DNA from: an uncultured Verrucomicrobiota bacterium | Lineage (GTDB): Bacteria; Verrucomicrobiota; Kiritimatiellia; RFP12; UBA1067 | Length of the DNA stretch: 26,628 nt | Assembly (NCBI GenBank): GCA_945487985.1 | Contig: CALYTX010000001.1 | Location: 1-26,628, forward strand | Reading direction: 5' to 3' | Shown: in pieces, positions 1 to 8,208 of the stretch | Position numbering within the stretch: position 1 is the first letter of the stretch | How the letters are laid out: every line of letters begins with the position of its first letter | Position numbers and translations under genes: made by a program | Notes under the pieces: generated by a model | What the model was told of the DNA's origin: nothing | What the model saw: only the letters and a program-made list of their open reading frames with translations | Database searches by the model: none

Positions 1-2501
1 TAGCCGGGATCGTCCTTGCCCTTTACCGGCGGCAAATCCTTCGCTTTCGTCCGCCGGCCCTGCGACTCGCCGTTAAGAAATAGCTCGGCCGAATCGCCGC
101 TGGTGTAGCAGACGACCGTTATCTTCTCGCCTTCATGCCCTTCCCAGTTCCAGTGCGGCAGCAGATGAACCGTAGGCGAGCGCTCGTTCCACACCGACCG
201 GTAAAGATAGAACCGATCTTTCGGCAGCCCCGTCAAATCACAGATACCGAAGAAGGAACTGCGATTGGTCTGCCATTCTGGGCTGGGCTCGCCGAGATAG
301 TCAACGCCTGTCCAGACGAACTCTCCCGCGCAATAACTGTCGCGCCGCATCCGCGCCAGATCGGCATCGGCGATATCGGCCCATGGCGCACAGGTGCGAT
401 CGTAACTGTCGATATCGATCGCGCCGCGTCCGCCATGGTTCGCGGGTTTGTTCGTCGGCGTTAAATCGTAAAAGCCCCAGCTCGAAAACGCGCTGGCCGA
501 TTCTGAATACACAACGGGCTTGCTGGGATAGCGCTCACGCATCGCCGCATACTGTCCGCCATAGTTCCATCCTGTCAAATCCAGCGCTTCGTAATCGCCG
601 CGGCCAATCGCCGCCTGATAGCAACAGCCGATGCCGACCGGACGGGTGGCATCTTCCGCCAGAACCACCTCGCGGAACTTCCGGCAGCGTTCAGCGGTCG
701 TACCCTGCGGGTAGCTGGCGTCGGCTGGTCGAATCTCGTTGCCGATCGACCAGACAACGACCGAAGGATGATTGCGGTCGCGGCGGACGAATTCGCGCAG
801 ATTGCGTGCAACGACCTCATCAACATTCTCGCCGTCGATGATTCCGGCCGTGGCGTCCCACTTGTCGAAACATTCATTCCAGACCAGAAATCCCATCTCG
901 TCGCAGAGATCGAGCAACTGTGGATCGCAGATATTGTGTGCCGTACGCACGGCGTTGGCGCCCATATCCTTCATGATTGCGAGCCGCCGCCGCATCTCGC
1001 TGCGGTCGAAGGCCATGCCGAGCGGACCGAGATCAGAATGCAGATTCACGCCCTTAAGCTGCAGTCGCTTACCATTGAGGAAGAAACCCGTGTCGGTGAA
1101 TTCGGCCGTGCGAATACCAAAACGGAACTTGCGACCCAGCACGCTGTAGGGATAGAGATATGGATCGTCGGGGCTCCACAGCCGTGGATACGCGATATGA
1201 AGTTCTTCGACCACGTTCGTTTCAGGCTTTCCATACTTGATTCGCACCAGCGCGCGCTCCTTGGAAATCTCCGGCACGGTAATCTTAAGCGAACCGTAGA
1301 GGATTCTCTCGCGAGCATCGTCGATAACCACCGTAACATCTCGCACGATACCGGCGCCGGGATACCAGCGGCTGACATGCCGAGAAGTGTCGACTCGGAC
1401 AACCAAATCGTTGTCGACGCCGAATTTGACCTTTCCGGAAACATCCAGCTCGAAGGAAGCGTAGCCGTAGTCCCAACCACCGACCTTCTCGCCGTTTAGA
1501 TACACTTCGGGACGCGACATCACGCCATTGAACCTGATTCCGACATAAGAACCAGCGGCCGACGGAGGCAGGCGCAACTTGCGCCGGTAGTAACCAACTC
1601 CGCGCCACGGCAGCTTGCCCGTACAGCCGTTGGTGCAAGCGGTGGAAAAAGGACCTTCAATCGCCCAATCGTGCGGTATGCGCACGCTTCTCCAGACAAG
1701 ATTCGTGTCGGCGAATCCATTATCCAAAGCGTGCACGCCTGCGCTTTCCGGGCAAGTATCTTTCCATACTTGCGCGAACTGCCATGAATCGCGAATCACC
1801 GTTTCACCCGCGCGCGGATTGCCCGACTCGAGCACATGGCGAACCTGCTCCTCCACAACGCCCTTCGTCTTCGCATCGGGAGCAAGCACGTATCCGCGCA
1901 GGCGGTAGGGCATCCAGCCGACGGTCCAGCCCGTGTCGCGGAAGGGAAGGTCAAAAAGTGCCGGGTCGGCCAAAATGTCATCGCTCGTGCCCGAGAGCCC
2001 ATCGGGTCCGCAGGAATATAGCGTAGGATTCTCGGCCTCGCCGTTGTACACGTAGCCATAGTCGCGTTGCCAAGGGTCTTTGACTATCTGGCGCACATAC
2101 GGGCCGTCCCATCCGGATTTGGCGACCGTGGTTGAAGCGAGTTCTGCCAATCCTTCAGCGGTGGTTGGATAGCAACCCACATGATAGCGGTAGCGACCAA
2201 GAGCGATTGCCAGCGCATCAAGCGATTTACGGACATTGATTTGCGCCTTGGTTGGCTGCGGCGGACGCGACGGCCCGAGTTTGGCGAAGATCATCGAGGC
2301 GATCATTGCCATTCCGACGATGATTGCACCGTAGAACAGCATTCCCTTCTTCATCGCCGGGGCGCCCGAGCGAACTACTTCGGCTCGCTTGCGCTCGTAT
2401 TCGCGCCGGATACCCTTGATTGCGGCCGCCTTGCGGCGGCGCTGCTCGGCACTGTCGCGCCGGGGAGGAAATTTCTTACGAAGATTGTCCAAACCATCCA
2501 T
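1..2501 (-). CDS. Membrane-anchored GspG-like pseudopilin domain fused to GH2 beta-galactosidase-type hydrolase (3' end beyond window)
   Basis: One open frame of 833 codons runs from ATG at 2501 off the left edge. GGAGG lies just upstream of the ATG, 14 bp after the phosphorylase stop. Residues 1-54 are strongly basic and 55-75 form a transmembrane segment. Residues about 80-176 match the soluble head of GspG pseudopilins: YPTTAEGL (111-118), DPWQRDYGYVYN (142-153), and SCGPDGLSGTSDDI (163-176). From about 235 it is a canonical GH2 enzyme: PHDW (276-279), RWYPGAGIVRDV (378-389), GANAVRTAHN, acid/base Glu589 in WSIGNE and nucleophile Glu667 in YSESAS. GH2 enzymes hydrolyse beta-galactosides, beta-glucuronides or beta-mannosides; the substrate here is unknown. 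There is no prepilin cleavage motif or signal peptide, so a protein tethered with the enzyme outside the cytoplasmic membrane is inferred. The fusion reads through without any frame change. Confidence 0.9.
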   Translation of the reverse strand, partial: MDGLDNLRKKFPPRRDSAEQRRRKAAAIKGIRREYERKRAEVVRSGAPAMKKGMLFYGAIIVGMAMIASMIFAKLGPSRPPQPTKAQINVRKSLDALAIALGRYRYHVGCYPTTAEGLAELASTTVAKSGWDGPYVRQIVKDPWQRDYGYVYNGEAENPTLYSCGPDGLSGTSDDILADPALFDLPFRDTGWTVGWMPYRLRGYVLAPDAKTKGVVEEQVRHVLESGNPRAGETVIRDSWQFAQVWKDTCPESAGVHALDNGFADTNLVWRSVRIPHDWAIEGPFSTACTNGCTGKLPWRGVGYYRRKLRLPPSAAGSYVGIRFNGVMSRPEVYLNGEKVGGWDYGYASFELDVSGKVKFGVDNDLVVRVDTSRHVSRWYPGAGIVRDVTVVIDDARERILYGSLKITVPEISKERALVRIKYGKPETNVVEELHIAYPRLWSPDDPYLYPYSVLGRKFRFGIRTAEFTDTGFFLNGKRLQLKGVNLHSDLGPLGMAFDRSEMRRRLAIMKDMGANAVRTAHNICDPQLLDLCDEMGFLVWNECFDKWDATAGIIDGENVDEVVARNLREFVRRDRNHPSVVVWSIGNEIRPADASYPQGTTAERCRKFREVVLAEDATRPVGIGCCYQAAIGRGDYEALDLTGWNYGGQYAAMRERYPSKPVVYSESASAFSSWGFYDLTPTNKPANHGGRGAIDIDSYDRTCAPWADIADADLARMRRDSYCAGEFVWTGVDYLGEPSPEWQTNRSSFFGICDLTGLPKDRFYLYRSVWNERSPTVHLLPHWNWEGHEGEKITVVCYTSGDSAELFLNGESQGRRTKAKDLPPVKGKDDPG

Positions 2502-2515
2502 GCGGAAACCTCCAC

Positions 2516-3805
2516 TTAGGTTATTGTCTCAAGAATCAGCGAACCAGTCGGCGGCGGCTGCGAGCCGATGACGAAAGCCTTCATCAGTTCCGCGGCGCAT
2601 TTCTCGAGCCCGTCCGGATCACCCGAACGCTCGAGCGTGGCCAGCGGAGCGCCGGCGACAACTTTCGCGCCGACTCCTACCGCCAGCGTCACGCCCGCGA
2701 GCGGATCTATCCGGTCGCCGGCGGCCAAACGCCCGGCGCCGAGCGCGAGCGCCGCGCGTGCGACTTTCTCGGCGTCGATGGCCGTAATGTAGCCCGAACG
2801 CATGGCCTGGATACGAAACTTGAAGGTGGGGCGCTCGCGCAACTCTGCAAACCGCGCCAGATTGCCACCGTGCCGCACGACCATCGCCTCAAACTTGGCG
2901 AACGCCGAACCATCCGCCAGCCGAGTCCGGCAAAGCTCGCGCGCATTCTCCAGCTCCATCGGCAGTGCAAGCGCAACCATCCATGCGGCCAGTTCGATGC
3001 AAAGCTCCACATCCGCACCGCCGCGCTCACCCTTGAGCAGCGAAATCGCCTCGGCAACTTCGTTCGCGTTGCCGACGGCGCATCCAAGCGGCGCGTTCAT
3101 GTCGGTAACGAGCGCGACCGCGCGGCGACCGGCCGCCTTTGCGCCGGCAACGAGCGCCGCGGCCAATTCGTGCGCCTCGGCTGGGGTCTTCATAAAAGCC
3201 CCGCGGCCGCACTTCACATCAAAAACCAGCGCCGAGGCGCCTTCGGCAAGTTTCTTGGAAAGTATCGACGAGACGATAAGCGGAATCGAGGCAACCGTTC
3301 CAGTCACATCGCGCAAGGCGTAGAGTTTTTTGTCCGCCGGGGTGATTTCAGCAGTCTGAACCGTCATCGAAACGCCAGTTTCGGAGACGACCCGGCGGAA
3401 TTCAGCAAGCGAAAGCGATGCATTGTAACCAGGAATCGACTCCAATTTGTCGGCCGTTCCGCCCGTGAGCCCCAGTCCGCGGCCGGTAAGGGAAGGCACA
3501 TGCACGCCGCAGGCGGCGGCCAACGGCTGCACGACCAGCGAGAGCTTATCGCCCACGCCGCCAGTGGAATGTTTGTCGGCGGAGGCAAACGGCCAGTCGA
3601 GGCACTCCCCTGAGCGCATCATCGCTTCAGTCAAATCGGCGGTTTCACGCTCATTCATACCCCGACAGCAGATGGCCATCGCCAAGGCCGACATCTGGTA
3701 GTCGGGAATAATCCCTTTCGTGAACAAATCGATAAACTCGCGGATTTCCGCGCTGCCCAGCGCACGACCTTCGCGCTTCTTGTCCAGCACTATCTTGGCT
3801 ATCAT
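2516..3805 (-). CDS. pdp: Thymidine / pyrimidine-nucleoside phosphorylase (DeoA/Pdp family)
   Basis: This 429-residue protein has the normal family length (about 430-440) and splits thymidine or uridine with phosphate to give free base and (deoxy)ribose-1-phosphate in nucleoside salvage. Seen: the phosphate and substrate loop KHSTGGVGDKLS, the family signature TGRGLGLTGGTADKLESIPG, and KKLYALRDVTGTV followed by SKKLAEGASALVFDVKCGRGAFMK. The N-terminal helical domain and C-terminal alpha/beta domain are both complete. The ATG overlaps the tlyA stop by four bases (ATGA), and AAGGGGG lies upstream. The sequence alone does not settle thymidine-specific DeoA versus broader Pdp, so the symbol is tentative. 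It is co-transcribed with tlyA and the downstream GH2 fusion gene. Confidence 0.93.
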   Translation of the reverse strand: MIAKIVLDKKREGRALGSAEIREFIDLFTKGIIPDYQMSALAMAICCRGMNERETADLTEAMMRSGECLDWPFASADKHSTGGVGDKLSLVVQPLAAACGVHVPSLTGRGLGLTGGTADKLESIPGYNASLSLAEFRRVVSETGVSMTVQTAEITPADKKLYALRDVTGTVASIPLIVSSILSKKLAEGASALVFDVKCGRGAFMKTPAEAHELAAALVAGAKAAGRRAVALVTDMNAPLGCAVGNANEVAEAISLLKGERGGADVELCIELAAWMVALALPMELENARELCRTRLADGSAFAKFEAMVVRHGGNLARFAELRERPTFKFRIQAMRSGYITAIDAEKVARAALALGAGRLAAGDRIDPLAGVTLAVGVGAKVVAGAPLATLERSGDPDGLEKCAAELMKAFVIGSQPPPTGSLILETIT

Positions 3806-4554
3806 GCAACCCCCTTTCCGACGCTTTTGCGCCAGTAGGAAAGATATTCGATATTGCCCATCTCCTTGCCCTTGATTGGCGATTCGGCCAAGCCAACAAG
3901 CTCCAGCCCCAGCCGTTGAACGGCGAAGTCGACAATGCCGTCGCGCGCGGCTTGTCGCAAGCTTTCATCCCGGACGAGTCCCCCAGGGGCCATACCCTTT
4001 CCAACTTCAAACTGCGGCTTGATAAGGGCGACTATCTCACCACCTTCTTCAAGTACGCTGCAAATAGGCGGTAGTATCAATTTAAGCGAAATAAACGAAA
4101 CATCAGTCACGGCTAATGTGGGCGTTTCCGGAAGATCTTCCCGACGCATGTAGCGAGCGTTGAAGTTTTCGCGGACCCAAACGCGCGGATCGCTTCGAAG
4201 CCGATATGCCAGCTGGTTGGTGCCTACATCTACCGCCATCACTCTCGCTGCGCCGTGCTGGAGCAGACAATCGGTGAAACCGCCGGTAGACGCGCCTACG
4301 TCGAGACACACGCGGTTTGCCGCCGAAAGCGCGGGGAAAACGTTAAAGGCGCCCTCAAGCTTCTCGCCGCCGCGAGAAACGAACCGCGGCTGTTCTGCCA
4401 CCTCGACACAAACATCCTCGTCCAACTGCCGGGACGGCTTGCGCTCCATCTGCCCCGCAACGCGCACCTTTCCTTCCATCACCAGCGCCTGCGCACGGGT
4501 GCGGCTGTCTACAAGACCTTTTTCGACAAGCAGGATATCGAGGCGCTTTTTCAC
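3802..4554 (-). CDS. tlyA: TlyA-family rRNA 2'-O-methyltransferase (haemolysin-like)
   Basis: This 250-residue protein has an N-terminal S4 RNA-binding domain (about 1-60, with RLDILLVEKGLVDSRTRAQ and VMEGKVRVAG) and a C-terminal FtsJ-like methyltransferase fold. The SAM loop reads DVGASTGGFTDCLL, followed by AVDVGTNQL and the TDVSFISLK strand. Characterised TlyA enzymes 2'-O-methylate cytidines in 16S and 23S rRNA; some homologues were first described as haemolysins. The start is GTG at 4554, with AAGGAG inside the end of the upstream PEGA gene, seven bases away. The stop overlaps the phosphorylase ATG, so translation is probably coupled. Family assignment is firm; the exact rRNA target is inferred. 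Confidence 0.93.
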   Translation of the reverse strand: MKKRLDILLVEKGLVDSRTRAQALVMEGKVRVAGQMERKPSRQLDEDVCVEVAEQPRFVSRGGEKLEGAFNVFPALSAANRVCLDVGASTGGFTDCLLQHGAARVMAVDVGTNQLAYRLRSDPRVWVRENFNARYMRREDLPETPTLAVTDVSFISLKLILPPICSVLEEGGEIVALIKPQFEVGKGMAPGGLVRDESLRQAARDGIVDFAVQRLGLELVGLAESPIKGKEMGNIEYLSYWRKSVGKGVA

Positions 4555-4561
4555 CTCGCTT

Positions 4562-5893
4562 CTACTCCTTGAGCCCCGGGGTGCCCAACAAGGTCAACTT
4601 CCGGATCTCAGAACGCGGGAAGGTCCGCTGCACGCCCATCGAAACTTCTATCGTTACGTAATCAGGTCCGTTGTTTACGAGCACTCCGCTGTGGCTGCCG
4701 GTATCCGTCACAATTTCGATATCAGGCGTAAAGACGCGCTTGAGCGCAATCTTCACTTCTTGCCCCTTTGCAGGCTCTACGGACACTTTCGACCGCGACA
4801 CCTCGTTATAGCCGCGGGCGCGCGCGGTCACGGTGTGCTCGCCCTTGGCAATGCCGTCGATCCGCAGCACGTCGCTAAATTTTGCCTTGGGGTCTTCCGA
4901 TTTCGTTTTACCGACGGTGCGTCCATCCACAATTACCGTGGCGCCCACAGGGGACGTGCGCACTTCTATCCAACCCAGCGTGCTTGACAGGCGAAACTCC
5001 TCGCGCACTGTCGCGCCGAATCCGACGGAAATGTCGCGTTCTACCGTACCGTAGTTTTGCATCTCCGCGCGCACAGTGTATTTGCCCGGCGCAAGATTGG
5101 GAATGGTCAATGGCCCCTTCCCGCGAATTTCGCCATTAAGATAAAATCGCGCTCCGTCCGGAACCGACGAGAGGATAAGCGAGCCAGGAATCCCCTCCAT
5201 GCGCACAAACAGATTCTGCCTGTCGCCCGCCGAAAGCGTAAGCTCGCGCTTCTCGTCGCGATAGCCGTCAAGGCGCAATGTCACGGCCGCCAGACCCTTG
5301 GGAATGTCGCGCACAGCTAAGGGCGTCTTGCCGCGCACCAGACCATTAACCGTAACTTCGGCACCAGCAGGCTCGCTATCGATATCGAGAATACCCGAAT
5401 CGAGAATCAACGTTTCGCTTTTCACTGCTGGCGTGCGGCCCGAAAGCTTCACTTCAACCGGACGAGGCTGGTAGCCCTGCTTCTGCAGCAGCAGCCGGTA
5501 AGACACCCCCGATTCAAGCGTAGTAATCAACCGCGGCGTCTCGCCGAGCGAAAGCCCATCAAGCGATATATTCGCCCCGGCCGGCTCCGAGACGACCAGC
5601 AGCAGACCCTTGACCGGCGCAAGCTCGGCGTGCTTCGACAGATACGCTCCTTCCCGCAGATGGAAAAACTCGTCGTGGGGTTCGCGATTTTTCATTTCGA
5701 AACGGACGTGGTGAGTGCCTTCGACCTTAAGATCGAAAAGCGTCAAGGGCGTGTTGCCGCGCACGACGCCGTCGACAACCACGCCCGCACCCTCGGGCTG
5801 GGAGGTGAAATCGACCCGGGCCGGCCGGGGAAGATCGCTGGCAATGGCCGCGAACGCGAACAGCGCCGCCGTTAGCGCGAGAGTTCCTTTCAT
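4562..5893 (-). CDS. Exported protein with five PEGA repeats
   Basis: This 443-residue protein has a signal peptide (MKGTLALTAALFAFAAIA, then SDLP). About five consecutive PEGA-type beta repeats follow, each with an SQPEGA/SEPAGA-like turn and a VNG...G.TPL hairpin: QPEGAGVVVDGVVRGNTPL, EPAGANISLDG, EPAGAEVTVNGLVRGKTPL, VPDGARFYLNGEIRGKGPL and SPVGATVIVDG. A distinct C-terminal beta segment (about 385-443) contains HSGVLVNNGPDYVTIEV. PEGA domains occur in S-layer and envelope proteins and in signalling proteins. Its ATG overlaps the FHA gene stop (ATGA) and GGGGG lies upstream, so the two are probably made together. I infer a periplasmic or envelope scaffold partner of the Tad/FHA proteins; no enzymatic motif is visible. 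Confidence 0.85.
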   Translation of the reverse strand: MKGTLALTAALFAFAAIASDLPRPARVDFTSQPEGAGVVVDGVVRGNTPLTLFDLKVEGTHHVRFEMKNREPHDEFFHLREGAYLSKHAELAPVKGLLLVVSEPAGANISLDGLSLGETPRLITTLESGVSYRLLLQKQGYQPRPVEVKLSGRTPAVKSETLILDSGILDIDSEPAGAEVTVNGLVRGKTPLAVRDIPKGLAAVTLRLDGYRDEKRELTLSAGDRQNLFVRMEGIPGSLILSSVPDGARFYLNGEIRGKGPLTIPNLAPGKYTVRAEMQNYGTVERDISVGFGATVREEFRLSSTLGWIEVRTSPVGATVIVDGRTVGKTKSEDPKAKFSDVLRIDGIAKGEHTVTARARGYNEVSRSKVSVEPAKGQEVKIALKRVFTPDIEIVTDTGSHSGVLVNNGPDYVTIEVSMGVQRTFPRSEIRKLTLLGTPGLKE

Positions 5894-7269
5894 TTCCGCT
5901 TACCCCCTTTCTTCGCACTGTTAATTCTCGCCTCGACATCAACAAGCTTGGAATTGGCTTCGGCGTGACGAGGATCAGTTTTATCAGGCACGAGATCGCA
6001 GAGAATGCGCAACTCGTCTCGCGCACGCTCCCAGTCGCCAAGGTTGATCGCCTTGTCGGCGAGAAAGCGCTGATCGCGGTAGCGCACATCAAGCTCAGCA
6101 ACGGCCCGGCGCAGCTTTTCCTTCAATTCCGGATAGGCCGCCGGCTTCGGGTTGACGGTCTCAAGATAAAAGACCGCTTCTTTGTAGGCCTTCACGGCGC
6201 TAGCGAGATTTCCATATTCGACTTCGCGCTCTTCCCACTTGCCGTCGGCAATCTGCTCGCTTTCGGTACTCAGTTCCAGCAATTTGTCACGCGAATACTG
6301 AATCGCCCAAATACCCAGCTCATTGCGCGAGAAGGTCTCCAGTGCCTCGCGGATGGGGATGAACGACTCTGGCTCGAACACGTTCTCGACGAGCACCTCC
6401 TTCATTTTGCCGCCGCGTACGAGCCGGATGCGCCAACTCTTGAGCGCATTTTCGTCTGCCGCACTCGGCCCGGAATAAACCTCGTCAAGACCATCCCAGC
6501 CAGAATTATCGAAAATTTCGCCGATGCGCGCAAGCGCCGCCTCGTTTAGGCGAGAAGATTTGTCGACATGGCGGTTTTCACTGGGAACGTCATCATAGAC
6601 GACCCTAAGCGTACCGGCGGCATCAATTGTCATCTGATAGCGGAAAATCCGCGACGAATCAGCCTCGACCTTTTCGTAATATAGCGAATCAAGACGATCA
6701 GCCTGCGCCGCGTCGGCTTCCGCCACGGGAGCCTTCGGCCGGCGGTTCTTGCCGCTGGGCACCGAGAGCACAAGCACAATTGCCGCGGTTACCGACAGCA
6801 CCGCCACAGCCCAGAGAATGTTCGCAAGCGGCGAGCGGCGCACTGGCGGCGGCTGAGCCATCTCGGCCGCTCTGGCGGCGTCCGCAGAGCTCAACCCCAA
6901 ATCAACTGCCGCGCCCTTGCGCGCCGCAGCCGCGCGCGGTTCCGCCGCGGATGGCGGCGCCTCGCCCTCCTCAACCACACAAATGCGCAGACCACCGGCC
7001 GTGACAATGTCGCCAGGCTTAAGCCCCCGGGGCTCGGCTGCGAGCTGCACACTATTGACGAACGTGCCGTTGGCGCTGGCCAAATCCATCACGCGAATGC
7101 CATCAGGGCCGTCGGGCTCGAAAAGACAGTGGCTGCGCGAAAGTTCCTCGTCTGGCACATGCACATCGTTCGACGACGAGCGTCCCAGCCGCAGACCCGT
7201 GTCGGTAACCGTAAAGCGCCTGCCGGCCAGTTCGCCATTTTCAATCAACAGTTCTGGTCGTTTGGCCAT
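5890..7269 (-). CDS. FHA-domain transmembrane protein
   Basis: The start is taken as ATG 7269 because it overlaps the tadC-like stop as TGATG; a longer frame to 7341 lies wholly inside that gene. The protein is 459 residues. Residues 1-98 form an FHA phosphothreonine-binding domain with GRSSSNDV (29-36), LSRSHC (43-48) and NGTFVN (67-72). A proline/alanine-rich linker follows, then a transmembrane segment (about 147-170). The extracytoplasmic part has an alpha/beta domain and a C-terminal helical, TPR-like stretch (about 340-440), ending in a lysine-rich tail. FHA proteins read Ser/Thr-kinase signals, and several type II/Tad-like machines carry an FHA component. Its place between the T2SF-like and PEGA genes suggests a regulatory or structural part of a pilus or secretion machine. 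Confidence 0.85.
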   Translation of the reverse strand: MAKRPELLIENGELAGRRFTVTDTGLRLGRSSSNDVHVPDEELSRSHCLFEPDGPDGIRVMDLASANGTFVNSVQLAAEPRGLKPGDIVTAGGLRICVVEEGEAPPSAAEPRAAAARKGAAVDLGLSSADAARAAEMAQPPPVRRSPLANILWAVAVLSVTAAIVLVLSVPSGKNRRPKAPVAEADAAQADRLDSLYYEKVEADSSRIFRYQMTIDAAGTLRVVYDDVPSENRHVDKSSRLNEAALARIGEIFDNSGWDGLDEVYSGPSAADENALKSWRIRLVRGGKMKEVLVENVFEPESFIPIREALETFSRNELGIWAIQYSRDKLLELSTESEQIADGKWEEREVEYGNLASAVKAYKEAVFYLETVNPKPAAYPELKEKLRRAVAELDVRYRDQRFLADKAINLGDWERARDELRILCDLVPDKTDPRHAEANSKLVDVEARINSAKKGGKRK

Positions 7270-8186
7270 CAGAACATTCCTTTCATTGCCTGCATCAGGA
7301 CTGGTCCCAGCAGAATGATGAATACCGCGGGAAAAATGCAAAGCATCAATGGGCCAAGCATCTTCGTAGGCGCTTCGTTGGCGAGCTTTTCGGCGCGGTC
7401 AAAGCGACGGCTGCGCAACTGCTCGGATTGGATACGCAAAATCGAACCGATCGACACCCCCAACTCGTCGGCCTGGATGAGTGCGTTGGCCACCGCCTTG
7501 AGGTCGCCCTGCCGGCAGCGCATGGCCATGTTCCGGAGCGCCTCTTTTCGCGACGAACCTACCTGTATTTCCTTGGTCATACGCAGCAGCTCCTCGTTAA
7601 GAGGATCCATCTTGCGCGTAGCGCAGTTGCGCTGAAGCGCGCTGATGAAATCCATGCCCGCCTCGACCGACAAGGTGAGAATGTCAAGCACAAAGGGCAA
7701 TGACTTCATGATCGACCAGTGGCGCTTCTTGACGGCATTCTTGAGCCACATCGTCGGCTGTAGAGCAAATAGCACAATCCCGAGCAGACAAAGCTCGATT
7801 CTGGAGCTCGTGAAGAGCGAATCGGGCAGCACCGCGCCAAAAAGGACAATCGCTACGCTCCATAGCACCCCCATCACCACCGGCACGAGAATCCGCAGTG
7901 CGACGAACTCCTTCCCGTCCACCAGTCCCTCGTAACCTCCCGCAACCAACATGGCATTGGCTTCCGTAACGGCCTTCTTAAACGACGGACGCGACACGAG
8001 CCGGTCGAGATTGCCAACGAACGGCAGCAGCATCTTGAAGGCAAGCGGAAACGAACGCTCTTGACGACGACCGTCCGCAAGCGTCACATAAGTGACTTCC
8101 CGGGCCACCGAGGCGGCGTATGCGGCCAACCCCGCAGCAGCAACCGACCAGGCCAGTATCAGCGCAATCTCCAGCGGATCGATCAT
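7269..8186 (-). CDS. tadC: TadC-like inner-membrane platform protein (type II secretion F domain)
   Basis: The preferred start is ATG 8186, 22 bp after the metG stop and preceded by AAGGAG, giving 305 residues; the frame opens to 8285 only inside metG. It has an N-terminal transmembrane segment, a paired hydrophobic region near residues 100-155, and the T2SF core: LPFVLDILTLSVEAGMDF, then a GSSRKEALRNMA segment and DLKAVANALIQADELG. The end is hydrophobic (CIFPAVFIILLGPVL). In Tad systems TadB and TadC form the membrane platform that links the ATPase to pilin assembly. Only one platform gene is present here and TadA and TadB are not in the window. The stop overlaps the FHA start by one base. 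Confidence 0.85.
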   Translation of the reverse strand: MIDPLEIALILAWSVAAAGLAAYAASVAREVTYVTLADGRRQERSFPLAFKMLLPFVGNLDRLVSRPSFKKAVTEANAMLVAGGYEGLVDGKEFVALRILVPVVMGVLWSVAIVLFGAVLPDSLFTSSRIELCLLGIVLFALQPTMWLKNAVKKRHWSIMKSLPFVLDILTLSVEAGMDFISALQRNCATRKMDPLNEELLRMTKEIQVGSSRKEALRNMAMRCRQGDLKAVANALIQADELGVSIGSILRIQSEQLRSRRFDRAEKLANEAPTKMLGPLMLCIFPAVFIILLGPVLMQAMKGMF

Positions 8187-8208
8187 CGGCGGCACATCTC
8201 CTTTCTTA

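Noticed and set aside
1046..2059. Several short minus frames that look like separate small genes
   Set aside because: They are out of frame with the continuous GH2 fusion gene that reads through the whole region.
2420..3613. Long plus-strand frame of about 400 codons
   Set aside because: It lies opposite the thymidine phosphorylase gene, is Arg/His-rich with no domain motif, and arises from the GC-rich codon pattern of the real gene.
7269..7341. Upstream extension of the FHA gene
   Set aside because: It lies inside the tadC-like gene; the TGATG overlap makes ATG 7269 the natural start.
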